A stretch of DNA of 64,000 nucleotides from Candidatus Eiseniibacteriota bacterium (GTDB lineage Bacteria; Eisenbacteria; RBG-16-71-46; CAIMUX01; WJJG01): assembly GCA_023129715.1 (NCBI GenBank), contig JAGMBO010000057.1, positions 26,489 to 90,488 on the forward strand. Reading direction: 5' to 3'. The translations under genes and the position numbers were made by a program. The notes under the pieces were generated by a model, which saw nothing but the letters and a program-made list of their open reading frames with translations, did not search any database and was not told where the DNA came from. Positions 44,922-52,685 of the stretch are shown here, piece after piece; position 1 is the first letter of the stretch, and every line of letters starts with the position of its first letter.

Positions 44922-46235
44922 GTGGCGCGACGCAGACGAATCCTGATCTTCGCCTATTTCTTCCCTCCCCTGGGGGGCGCGGGCGTCCAGCGCATCGTCA
45001 AGCTCGCCAAGTACCTTCCGGAGGAGGGCTGGGATCCGACGGTCGTCACCGTGAGGGGCGCCGACTACTGGATGACCGACGCCGCTCTGGCGGGGGAGTT
45101 GGGGCCGCGGGTGACCATCGTGCGCACCAATTCCCTGACCGGGCTCGGCCTGCTGCGGCGGCTCGCACCGCGCCAGGCGGGGCGCGCCGACGGGCTGCGC
45201 TCGTCGGTGGGCGCCATCCGGCGCCTGCGCCGTCTCGCCGGCTGGGTGATGATGCCCGACAGCTATGTCGGATGGGTGCCCTTTGCCTGCCGGGCAGGGG
45301 ATCGGTTGTTGCGGGAACAGGAGTTCGATTGGATCTTGACGACCTCGTCACCCGACAGCACTCACCTGATCGGCCGACGACTGGCCGCCCGCCATGGCGT
45401 TCCCTGGGCGGCGGACTTCCGCGATCCCTGGACGAGGCGCATGGCCTTTGCTCCGCCCACCGGCTGGCATCGGCGCCGCCAGGAGTCACTCGAGCGGAGC
45501 GTCCTGGAGGCGGCCGAGCGGGTCGTGTTCACCTCTGAGGCAACGCGCGTCGACTACCTGCGCCGCTACCCGCGCCTCGATGCGGCCAAAGTGGCGGTGA
45601 TCACCAATGGCTATGATGAAGAGGACTTCGCGCCCCTCGAGGGGCGTGCGCCCGCGGGTGAGAAGATGCAGATCCTGCATGCGGGACAGCTGAATCCCGA
45701 ACGCCCGGCCCGTCCCTTTCTCGATGGACTCCGCCTGTTTCTCGACCGGACGCCGGGGGCGGCCGGCCGCCTGGGGGTACGCTTCATCGGGCCTGCCTAT
45801 GCCGGCGACCGGGAAGATGCCGGACGCCTCGGCCTGGAGGCATGCGTTTCCTTCGAGCCGCCGCAGACCCATGGCCGCATCGTCGCCGAGATGCTCGCGA
45901 GCCACCTGCTGCTCTTGCTGGAGCAGGACAGCGAGCGCGGTGCACTGATCCTGCCGGGCAAGATCTTCGAGTACCTCCGCTCGGGCAGGCCGATTCTGGG
46001 GCTCCTGCCTCCCGGGGCCGCGTGGCGCATGATCGAGGATCTCGAGGCGGGGAAGTGCTTCCGGCCCGCCGATTGCAAGGGCGTGGCCCGCGAGCTCGGC
46101 CGGCACTACGAGCGCTTTGTCCGCGGTGAAGCGCCCCTGCCGGGGGCGTCGCGTGGGCCTCTGGCGGGCCATGAACGACGGGTGCTCGCGCGCCGGTGGG
46201 TGGAGACGCTTGCCGGCGGGTTCCGACCGTCCTGA
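44922..46235 (+). CDS. group 1 glycosyltransferase (GT4-like)
   Basis: A 437-residue GT-B fold protein. Seen: FAYFFPPLGGAGVQRIVKLAKYLPEEG at the start; the DSYVGWVPFACRAGDRLL and TTSSPDSTHLIG segments common in surface-polysaccharide transferases; and a C-terminal domain with MQILHAGQLNPERP and GALILPGKIFEYLRSGRPIL, where the KIFEYL helix replaces a strict EX7E signature. Donor and acceptor are unknown. GTG 44922 is the likely start. It sits 96 nt after the propeller gene and is the last gene before the dcw promoter region. Confidence 0.82.
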   Translation: MARRRRILIFAYFFPPLGGAGVQRIVKLAKYLPEEGWDPTVVTVRGADYWMTDAALAGELGPRVTIVRTNSLTGLGLLRRLAPRQAGRADGLRSSVGAIRRLRRLAGWVMMPDSYVGWVPFACRAGDRLLREQEFDWILTTSSPDSTHLIGRRLAARHGVPWAADFRDPWTRRMAFAPPTGWHRRRQESLERSVLEAAERVVFTSEATRVDYLRRYPRLDAAKVAVITNGYDEEDFAPLEGRAPAGEKMQILHAGQLNPERPARPFLDGLRLFLDRTPGAAGRLGVRFIGPAYAGDREDAGRLGLEACVSFEPPQTHGRIVAEMLASHLLLLLEQDSERGALILPGKIFEYLRSGRPILGLLPPGAAWRMIEDLEAGKCFRPADCKGVARELGRHYERFVRGEAPLPGASRGPLAGHERRVLARRWVETLAGGFRPS

Positions 46236-46378
46236 GCCCGCGGCCCGCCGGCCGCGAACGATTCAGGAATCGGTCCTTCCGCGCCGCGGAATCAATCCTT
46301 CAATTCCCATCACGCTATAGAGTTACAGGATAGCCCCCTTCGCTCCAGGCAGTTTCTCCCCCAGGGAAGAAAAAGGAG

Positions 46379-46408
46379 TTGACCGCGTAAAGGTCCTGCC
46401 GCTAAGGT
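46379..46408 (+). promoter_or_regulatory. candidate dcw (mraZ) promoter
   Basis: TTGACC 46379-46384, an 18-nt spacer, and a weak -10 TAAGGT 46403-46408. The start point would be near 46415, overlapping the MraZ-box-like array. Confidence 0.5.
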
Positions 46409-46412
46409 GCGC

Positions 46413-46468
46413 GTGGGACATTGTGGGGCAAAAGGTCGCAAGAGGGGTCACAGAGGTATGTTGTGGAG
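46413..46468 (+). promoter_or_regulatory. 10-bp-phased MraZ-box-like operator array
   Basis: GTGGGA at 46413, GTGGGG at 46423, AGGGGT at 46443, GAGGT at 46453 and GTGGA at 46463 follow one another at exact 10-bp steps; the step at 46433 (AGGTC) is degraded. Known MraZ sites are TGGGN repeats with 5-nt spacers, the same 10-bp period, upstream of mraZ. Probably autorepression. Confidence 0.65.
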
Positions 46469-46531
46469 TCCCGTGCCGGGCGATGCGCCCGGAGACCGGA
46501 TTCCTGAGCCACACACCGGAGGGTCGCGGCG

Positions 46532-47014
46532 ATGCAGCTCCCGTTTCTGGGAACCTGGGACTGCACCATCGACAGCAAGCGGCGCCTGACCCTACCGGCC
46601 AAGCTCCGCGAGCTGCTCGGCTCGGTCGAGCCGACCCCCCAGCTGATCGTGACGGTCGGGCACAAGGGATGCCTCCTGCTGATTCCACCGGGCCTCTGGA
46701 ACGAACTCTCGCCTGACCTCTTCCGGGCGATTCTCGGGGGCGACGAAGGAGCCCTGCGTCTGCGCAGCACGATGGCGCTCTATGGGAACGTCGCGCGCAT
46801 CGACAACAGCGGGAGGATCTCGCTGACCGAGAAGCAGGTCAAGGTCGCAGGGTTGGAGAAGGAGGCGGTCTTCTTCGGCAATTTCAATCGGATCGAGGTC
46901 TGGAACCCGTCGCGCTTCGCGGTGGAGAACCCGCCGCTCGAAGATCCCGCCGAGCATGATCGCCTGATGGCAGAGTATCTCGACCGCCGGGGAACGGAGA
47001 AGGGGAGCCTGTGA
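46532..47014 (+). CDS. mraZ: MraZ, DNA-binding regulator of the dcw cluster
   Basis: A 160-residue protein with two AbrB/SpoVT-like swapped-hairpin halves: the first around FLGTWDCTIDSKRRLTLPAKLRE, the second around NVARIDNSGRISLTEKQVKVAGLEKEAVFFGNFNRIEVW. The DxKRRLxLPAxLR signature is that of MraZ. The family forms rings that bind phased repeats upstream of its own gene; such repeats lie at 46413-46468. ATG 46532 follows GGAGGG. Its stop overlaps the GTG of the next gene. Confidence 0.94.
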   Translation: MQLPFLGTWDCTIDSKRRLTLPAKLRELLGSVEPTPQLIVTVGHKGCLLLIPPGLWNELSPDLFRAILGGDEGALRLRSTMALYGNVARIDNSGRISLTEKQVKVAGLEKEAVFFGNFNRIEVWNPSRFAVENPPLEDPAEHDRLMAEYLDRRGTEKGSL

Positions 47015-47436
47015 TCCAGTTGCAGTCATCCGTTGAGTCGCGGGGGCTGATGCTCTGGAGCCGCCTGCAAGGAGACTGGGGGCTCGATGAGTGCCAGCGA
47101 TTGATCTCCCTCTTCGCGGGCCTCGGCCTGCCGGACGGCAGCCTGGTGCTTTTTGACTTCAGCGAGACGCGCCATGTGCATTTCCGCGCGGGAACGCTGT
47201 TGATCGCCTTGGCCCGGGAGCTGGAGGCGCGCGGGGCGCAGTTGCGCTTCGTCGGGCTCTCCGAGTACCTCCGGGGCATTCTCGAGCTGGGCGGCGCCCT
47301 CGACTGGCGTGACCTGGCGGAACGCAGTGGCTTGGGCAGTCCGCCACTGCCGAGTCCTGCGGGTTGTGGTCTGGGAGCGTCAACATTGCCCTATGGTCGC
47401 GATCCGCATGGCTTGGTGGTGTTGGGCGTGAATTGA
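47011..47436 (+). CDS. STAS-domain-like protein inserted between mraZ and rsmH
   Basis: A 141-residue protein. The pattern MIQLQSSVESRGLMLWSRLQG, then LVLFDFSETRHVHFRAGTLLIALARELEARGAQLRFVGLSEYLRGILELGG is that of a STAS fold (anti-sigma antagonist/SpoIIAA-like): strand, helix, central strand, then helix. The Asp-Ser-Ser phosphorylation site normally found before the LGxLL helix is replaced by HFRAG, so it should not be regulated by the usual kinase. The C-terminal 30 residues are Gly/Pro-rich. GTG 47011 overlaps the mraZ stop (GTGA), so it is translated with mraZ. Function unknown; perhaps a protein-protein switch in division or surface lipid organisation. Confidence 0.6.
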   Translation: MIQLQSSVESRGLMLWSRLQGDWGLDECQRLISLFAGLGLPDGSLVLFDFSETRHVHFRAGTLLIALARELEARGAQLRFVGLSEYLRGILELGGALDWRDLAERSGLGSPPLPSPAGCGLGASTLPYGRDPHGLVVLGVN

Positions 47437-47508
47437 ACCCGGTGTTGGGACGGCGGTAGGAAGCGGGGACGGTGTGGACAAAAGGCAAAAAACTGAGCTC
47501 CCTGCCTC

Positions 47509-48477
47509 GTGTCCTCCTCGGGAAAGTCCCCGCTTTCCCGCTGTTCCCCAACAGCCGTCCGTGCCGTGATCCATGCGCCGGTCATGGTGCGCGAGGTGGT
47601 CGCCGTCCTGGTGACTCGCGCCGATGGGCGCTACGTCGACGGCACGGTCGGTGACGGGGGACATGCCCAGGCCATTCTGGATGCGACCCAATCATCCAGC
47701 CAGCTACTGGGGCTCGATCGGGATCCGGAGGCGTTGCGGGCCGCCGGCGAGGCCCTGGCCACTTACGGGGAGCGGGTTCACCTGGTCCAAAGCGATTTCG
47801 CCAACCTCGCCGACGTCTTGCCGCAGCTCGGCTGGGAGCGGGTCGATGGGATCCTGCTCGACTTGGGGTTGCGATCGAGCGCCTTGGACGACGCGCAGCG
47901 CGGCTTCTCGTTCCAGCTCGATGGCCCCCTCGACATGCGGTTCGACCCGTGGGAGGGAACGCCGGCTCGTGAGCTACTCCGCCGGATCAACCCGTCGCGC
48001 CTCGAGCAACTGCTCGCCGCGGGCACGACGCGCGCCAGCCCGCGGGCGATCGCCCGCGCGATTCTGGCCTGGCGGCGGCAGGAACGCCTTGAGCGAACCA
48101 GCGATCTGGTCGCCTGCCTACGGCGCGGTCTCGGACGGCGGGCGACGCCGAAACTGCTCTCGAGTGTCTTCGCCGCCGTGCGCATGGAAGTCAACCGTGA
48201 GCTAGCGGGTCTCGATCGTGCGCTGGCGACGATGCCGGAGATCCTGGGGACGGGGGGTATCCTGTGTGTGCTTTCCTACCAATCACAGGAAGATCGTCGC
48301 ATCAAGCAGCTCCGCCGCACACCCTTCCGCGATCCGCGCACGGGAGAGCGCTTCCGTCTGATTCCGCTCGAGAAACGGCCGCAGCAGGCGTTGCCGGAGG
48401 AGGTGCGGCGCAACCGGCGGGCACGCAGCGCGCGGCTGCGGGCCTTCCAACGCGTTCCGGAGACACCGGCTTCCTAA
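47509..48477 (+). CDS. rsmH: 16S rRNA m4C1402 N4-methyltransferase
   Basis: A 322-residue SAM-dependent RsmH (MraW), which N4-methylates C1402 of 16S rRNA. Seen: HAPVMVREVV, the SAM motif YVDGTVGDGGHAQAIL, LLDLGLRSSALDDAQRGFSF, GPLDMRFD, and the C-terminal VLSYQSQEDRRIKQ. In most relatives the third motif reads DLGVSS; here it is LGLRSS. No good ribosome-binding site is seen: GTG 47509 is the longest start and GTG 47566 gives an N-terminus closer to the usual length. It ends 8 nt before ftsL. Confidence 0.9.
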   Translation: MSSSGKSPLSRCSPTAVRAVIHAPVMVREVVAVLVTRADGRYVDGTVGDGGHAQAILDATQSSSQLLGLDRDPEALRAAGEALATYGERVHLVQSDFANLADVLPQLGWERVDGILLDLGLRSSALDDAQRGFSFQLDGPLDMRFDPWEGTPARELLRRINPSRLEQLLAAGTTRASPRAIARAILAWRRQERLERTSDLVACLRRGLGRRATPKLLSSVFAAVRMEVNRELAGLDRALATMPEILGTGGILCVLSYQSQEDRRIKQLRRTPFRDPRTGERFRLIPLEKRPQQALPEEVRRNRRARSARLRAFQRVPETPAS

Positions 48478-48485
48478 GAACCTGG

Positions 48486-48911
48486 GTGCCGACCCGCCGC
48501 GCGAGCCGCCTGCGCGGCAACGCCTGGCTGCTGCTCGCCGGCGCACTGCTCTTCGGAGCACTCTTCCTCTCGATGCGTCAAGACCTTCAATCCCAGCTCC
48601 TGCGGTTGGAACTCGTCGAACTGCGCACCGAGCGCGAGGCCCTCGAACAGGAGTTGCGCGCCGGCCAACGCGCGCTGACGGCGCGCACCGATCTCTCGCG
48701 GATCGTGCCGCGCAGCGAGACGCTCGGACTCCGCGCGCCCGACCAGCAACAGATCCTCGCCCTCGTTCGCGACCCGGCCCCGCCGGCCGCCGAACCCTCC
48801 TTCCCCCTGGCGGTCCTGGAGTTCGTCTCCGGGGCGGGGGCGGTCCAGGCCGCGCAGCCGGTTGGGCACGAGGCGGTCGCGACGCGCCACCAGGATGGGG
48901 GAGAGGAATGA
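48486..48911 (+). CDS. ftsL: cell division protein FtsL-like
   Basis: A 141-residue bitopic membrane protein: a short basic cytoplasmic start (VPTRRASRLRGN), one membrane helix (AWLLLAGALLFGALFLSM), then a coiled coil (LQSQLLRLELVELRTEREALEQELR) and the conserved-type tail RIVPRSETLGLRAPD, which matches the FtsL tyr/glu-x-ALGhxxP pattern. The C-terminal 60 residues are an Ala/Pro-rich extension. GTG 48486 is chosen because it gives the right topology just after rsmH; an open frame runs further upstream inside rsmH and is a shadow. It overlaps the PBP start by ATGA. Confidence 0.8.
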   Translation: MPTRRASRLRGNAWLLLAGALLFGALFLSMRQDLQSQLLRLELVELRTEREALEQELRAGQRALTARTDLSRIVPRSETLGLRAPDQQQILALVRDPAPPAAEPSFPLAVLEFVSGAGAVQAAQPVGHEAVATRHQDGGEE

Positions 48912-51058
48912 GCCGGGGAGAACGGGGACGGCTCGGCTGGCTTCTGGGTAGCGCGACGGTCATCGCCCTCCTGCTCCTCCTGCGCGCCGGGCACCTCACG
49001 CTGATTCGTCATGAGTACTACCGTGAGCTCGCCGAGCGCCAGCAGACCCAAGTCGTCAAGGTGCCGCCGCTGCGGGGCCGGATCCTCGACCGCAACGGCA
49101 GCCTGCTCGCCTGCAGCGTCGAGAATGCCTCCCTGGCGGTGGTCGGCGGCAAGGCGGAGCAACTCGAGCGGCTGGCCCGCGATCTGCAGGGCGCTGGGGT
49201 GTGCACCGCCCGGGAGGCGTGGCGGATCGCATCCCCCGCCGGTTCGTACCGCTGGATCACCCGGCGCTGGGTTCCCGAGGCGCTCGCCCGCCGGCTTTCC
49301 GCGCAGTATGACTGCGTGCGCCTCGAGCCGGAGATCAAGCGTTTCTACCCCCTGGGGCCGGTCGCGCCGCAGGTCCTCGGTCTGGTGGGAGTCGACGACC
49401 GGGGCCTCTCGGGCCTGGAGGCCTGTTTCAACGACTGGCTCCGCGGCGAGCCGGGGCGCAAGCTCTGCTACGTGACCGGTGCGGGACGCCCCCAACAGAC
49501 GAGGCCGCCGAAGGCGCTGCGCCCCGCGCAACCGGGCGGCGGCCTCTTGCTGACGATCGACGCGCGCATCGATGAGATCGTCCGCTTCCGCTTGCAGGAA
49601 GGTATGGCCCGGATCGGCGCGCAGAGCGGTTTTGCCCTGGTGCTCGATCCCTGGACCGGTGAGATCCTCGCCCTGTGCGGCGAACCCTGTTTCGATCCCC
49701 TGGCCGGCCCACCCGGCTCCGCCGAACCGCTGAGGGTCTGCGGCGTGATGGATCAGTTCGAGCCGGGCAGCACGTTCAAGATCACCACCTTCTCCGCCGC
49801 GCTCGAGTCGGGTCTGGTTGCCCCCGCCGATACGATCGATTGCCTCGGCGGCGTGCGCATCGTCGGCGGGGCGCCAATCCGGGATCTGAAGAAACTCGAT
49901 CGGGTCACCGCGGGGGAGGTGCTGATTCACTCCTCGAACATCGGCAACGGGCTGATCGCCGAGCAGATCGGGTGGGAGCGCGTCTGCGGGATGGCGCAGG
50001 CGCTTGGTTTCGGGCAGGCGACCGGCATTCGTCTGGGCGGGGAGGCGACCGGCCAGGTGCCCCATCCCCTGCGGGAGGGATGGTCGGGGCGCTCGCTGGC
50101 GACGATGGCCTATGGCCAGGAGATCTCGGTCACCGGGCTGCAGATGGCGCTGGCCTATGGCGCGATTGCCAATGGCGGCTTCCTGATGCGGCCGATTCTC
50201 GTGCGCGCTACGCTCGATGCCCGGGGGCAGGTGGTCGAGCAGCGTGATGCGCAAGTGGTGCGGCGGGTGATGAGCCCCGAGACCGCGGCGACCATGACGA
50301 CCCTGCTGCGGCGGGTCGTGACCGAAGGCACCGGCCGCGCGGCCGAGGTGTCCTGCATTCCGCCCGCCGGCAAGACCGGCACGGCGCAGGTGTACGATCC
50401 ACAGGCGGGATGCTACTCGCGCGACGACCATGTCTTGGGTTTCATCGGCTTCGCGCCGCACACGCGTCCCCGTTGCCTGATCGAGGTCTGTCTTTCCGTG
50501 ACCGGAGAGCAACATGCCGGAGAGGCGGCCGCGCCGATCTTCGCGAGCATCCTGCGCGATCTGACCTGGTTCATGGAAGAGGGGGGGTGGGAGGCGACGC
50601 CCATGCATCTTCCGGAGACCTGCCCGGTGATTGTTCCCGATGTGCGCGGCCTGGATCCTCAAGCCGCCCGGCGGGTTCTTCATCGTGCCGGCCTGCTGCC
50701 CGTCCTGGAAGGCCGCGGACCGCGGGTGGCGCGCCTCTCGCCGGCGCCCTATGCCACGGTGACTCCCGGAAGCGTGGTGCGGCTCGCTCTGGCCGGACGG
50801 GATCCGCACGGCACGCTACGCATTCCGCGAGTCGCGGGTCTTGCCCTGCGCGAGGCGGTCGCCCTGCTCTCCGAAGCGGGTCTGACCGCCGGCGTACATG
50901 GATCGGGATGGGTCGTCCGCCAATCCCCCGAGGCGGGAAGCGACGTTCCCGCCGAAACGCTCTGCGAAATCTGGGCCTCGCCGCGCCGTTCCCGGGCGCG
51001 GGATGAATCCCTGCGGAGGATGGACCTTGCCTGTGATGCCGCTGACGGACCTCGCTGA
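48908..51058 (+). CDS. ftsI: FtsI-type penicillin-binding protein with two PASTA domains
   Basis: A 716-residue division transpeptidase (class B PBP). Seen: an N-terminal membrane anchor (ATVIALLLLLRAGHLTLI); the dimerisation/N-PBP domain starting with PPLRGRILDRNG; transpeptidase motifs SxxK (Ser288-Lys291 in EPGSTFKI), SxN (342-344, SSN) and KTG (from Lys489); then two C-terminal PASTA domains (VIVPDVRGLDPQAARRVL about 577 and LRIPRVAGLALREAVALL about 638). PASTA domains at the end are typical of Gram-positive PBP2x/SpoVD and less common in diderm FtsI. It overlaps ftsL, and its C-terminus overlaps the start of murE. Confidence 0.93.
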   Translation: MSRGERGRLGWLLGSATVIALLLLLRAGHLTLIRHEYYRELAERQQTQVVKVPPLRGRILDRNGSLLACSVENASLAVVGGKAEQLERLARDLQGAGVCTAREAWRIASPAGSYRWITRRWVPEALARRLSAQYDCVRLEPEIKRFYPLGPVAPQVLGLVGVDDRGLSGLEACFNDWLRGEPGRKLCYVTGAGRPQQTRPPKALRPAQPGGGLLLTIDARIDEIVRFRLQEGMARIGAQSGFALVLDPWTGEILALCGEPCFDPLAGPPGSAEPLRVCGVMDQFEPGSTFKITTFSAALESGLVAPADTIDCLGGVRIVGGAPIRDLKKLDRVTAGEVLIHSSNIGNGLIAEQIGWERVCGMAQALGFGQATGIRLGGEATGQVPHPLREGWSGRSLATMAYGQEISVTGLQMALAYGAIANGGFLMRPILVRATLDARGQVVEQRDAQVVRRVMSPETAATMTTLLRRVVTEGTGRAAEVSCIPPAGKTGTAQVYDPQAGCYSRDDHVLGFIGFAPHTRPRCLIEVCLSVTGEQHAGEAAAPIFASILRDLTWFMEEGGWEATPMHLPETCPVIVPDVRGLDPQAARRVLHRAGLLPVLEGRGPRVARLSPAPYATVTPGSVVRLALAGRDPHGTLRIPRVAGLALREAVALLSEAGLTAGVHGSGWVVRQSPEAGSDVPAETLCEIWASPRRSRARDESLRRMDLACDAADGPR

Positions 51059-52682
51059 GGGGCTGCCCGCTGATCTCTGGTGGCCCGCGGGTAGTCATGC
51101 GACGGCCCGGGAGGGCTGGTCGGCGATCGAGATCGGTGGCCTGGTCCTCGACAGCCGGAGGGTCGCGCCGGGCGATCTCTTCGTCGCCATCGTGGGGCGG
51201 CGGCACGATGGCAAGGCCTTCGTCGGCGAGGCGTGGCGCCGCGGCGCGGCGGCGGTGATGATCGAGGGTGACGGGCAGGTTCCTCCCGGTCCCGGTCCGG
51301 TGCTGCGAGTCTGCTCGGCGCGCCGGGCGTTGGGCCTGTTGGCGGCGATCTTCCATGGTGAGCCCGCCGCGGCGCTGTGCCTGACGGGCATCACGGGAAC
51401 CGACGGAAAGACGAGCACCGCGCTGTTTCTTCACCAGCTGCTGCTCGCGGCCGGCCGGCCGGCGGTTGCGCTGGGCACGCTGGGCATCTGCGACGAGCAT
51501 GGAGAATGGCACCCTTGGACCGGGCCGCCGGCAGCGAGCGCGGGCGGGCAGCCAGGCGTGATCGCGCCGGCGGGTGAGCCGGCGCGATCCTGGCAGCCGA
51601 CGACGCCCGAGGCGCCCCTCTTTCAGGCGACCCTGGCGGCTTTGCGCGATCGCGGGGTGACCGACGTCGTCGCCGAGGTTTCCTCCCACGCGCTCGACCA
51701 GGAGCGCCTCTTTGGGACCCAGTTCTCCGTCGTCGCCTTGACCCACGTCTCGAGCGACCATCTCGATTTCCACGGCGACCGGGAGGCCTATCGCGCGGCG
51801 AAGGCGAAGCTTTTCGACCGAGCGACCCGCGGCGGATGCCTCGAGCGACGGGAAGTCCGGGCCGTCGTGAACCTCGACGACGCGCTCGGCGGCGAGTTGG
51901 CCGGGCGCCTGGGGGAGTCGGCCCTGACCTATGGGCGCCACCCCGAGGCTCGGGTGCGCCTGGAGCGGGCCGCGAGCGGCACCGCCGGCATTTCGCTCAC
52001 CGTTTCCTTCGCCGGCGAGACCGCGGTGCTGCAGACGACGGTTGCCGGTGAATTCCATGTTGCGAACCTGCTCGCCGCGGCGGCGATCGCCCACGCGCTC
52101 GGCGTTGCGCCGCAGACGATCGCGGCAGCGACACCGCACCTGGCTGCCATTCCGGGGCGCTTCGAGCTGATTCGCGAAGGGCAGGCCTTCGCCGTGGTCG
52201 TCGACTACGCCCACACTGTCGATGGCTTGGAGCACCTCCTGGCGGCCGCCCGCGGGCTGGGGGCAGGGAGGCTGGTGGTCGTCTTTGGATGCGGGGGCGA
52301 CCGGGACCGGCGGAAGCGCGAGCCGATGGGCAAGGCTGCGGGACGTCTCGCCGACCGGGTGATCATCACCAGCGACAACCCGCGTTCCGAGCCGGCGGCG
52401 GAGATCGCCCGCGCGGTAGCCCAGGGACTCGCCGCGACGGGGACGCCGGGGGAGATCGAGTTGGATCGACGGGCCGCTTTCACCCGCGCGCTCCAGGGCC
52501 TGCAGGCCGGGGATGTCATGGTTGCCGCGGGCCGCGGCGCCGAGACGCTGCAGGTCTTTGCCGATCGCGTGGAACGGTTCGACGACCGCGAGGTGCTGCG
52601 CAGCCTGTTGGCCCGGCACCCGAGTGTCGCCAGCGGGGCATCCGCAGGGGGCGAAGCCCCTCCCGCGCGTGGCAGGGGGTAG
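51027..52682 (+). CDS. murE: UDP-MurNAc-tripeptide synthetase
   Basis: A 551-residue Mur ligase adding the third peptide residue to UDP-MurNAc-L-Ala-D-Glu. Seen: VLDSRRVAPGDLFVAI, the P-loop TGITGTDGKTST, the ATP-site VSSHALDQ, and the specificity motif DNPRSEP. The DNPR form is that of meso-diaminopimelate-adding enzymes, so a DAP-type wall is predicted. An extra Ala/Gly/Pro-rich loop (about 180-210) follows the P-loop domain. TTG 51027 is favoured because GGAGG 51015-51019 lies 7 nt upstream, but GTG 51033 and ATG 51036 are close alternatives. It overlaps the PBP end. Confidence 0.92.
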   Translation: MPVMPLTDLAEGLPADLWWPAGSHATAREGWSAIEIGGLVLDSRRVAPGDLFVAIVGRRHDGKAFVGEAWRRGAAAVMIEGDGQVPPGPGPVLRVCSARRALGLLAAIFHGEPAAALCLTGITGTDGKTSTALFLHQLLLAAGRPAVALGTLGICDEHGEWHPWTGPPAASAGGQPGVIAPAGEPARSWQPTTPEAPLFQATLAALRDRGVTDVVAEVSSHALDQERLFGTQFSVVALTHVSSDHLDFHGDREAYRAAKAKLFDRATRGGCLERREVRAVVNLDDALGGELAGRLGESALTYGRHPEARVRLERAASGTAGISLTVSFAGETAVLQTTVAGEFHVANLLAAAAIAHALGVAPQTIAAATPHLAAIPGRFELIREGQAFAVVVDYAHTVDGLEHLLAAARGLGAGRLVVVFGCGGDRDRRKREPMGKAAGRLADRVIITSDNPRSEPAAEIARAVAQGLAATGTPGEIELDRRAAFTRALQGLQAGDVMVAAGRGAETLQVFADRVERFDDREVLRSLLARHPSVASGASAGGEAPPARGRG

Positions 52683-52685
52683 GGA

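Larger units (their letters stand above)
46236..46531 (+). other. intergenic region between glycan operon and dcw cluster
   Basis: No gene. Just after the stop come a 7-bp stem with a 4-nt loop (CGCGGCC 46239-46245/GGCCGCG 46250-46256) and a near-perfect 15-nt palindrome (46277-46291), possible transcript ends without T-runs. The dcw promoter and MraZ-box array follow from 46379. Confidence 0.6.

Noticed and set aside
48264..48485. N-terminal extension of ftsL inside rsmH
   Set aside because: The extension is an out-of-frame reading of rsmH; the FtsL topology begins at GTG 48486.
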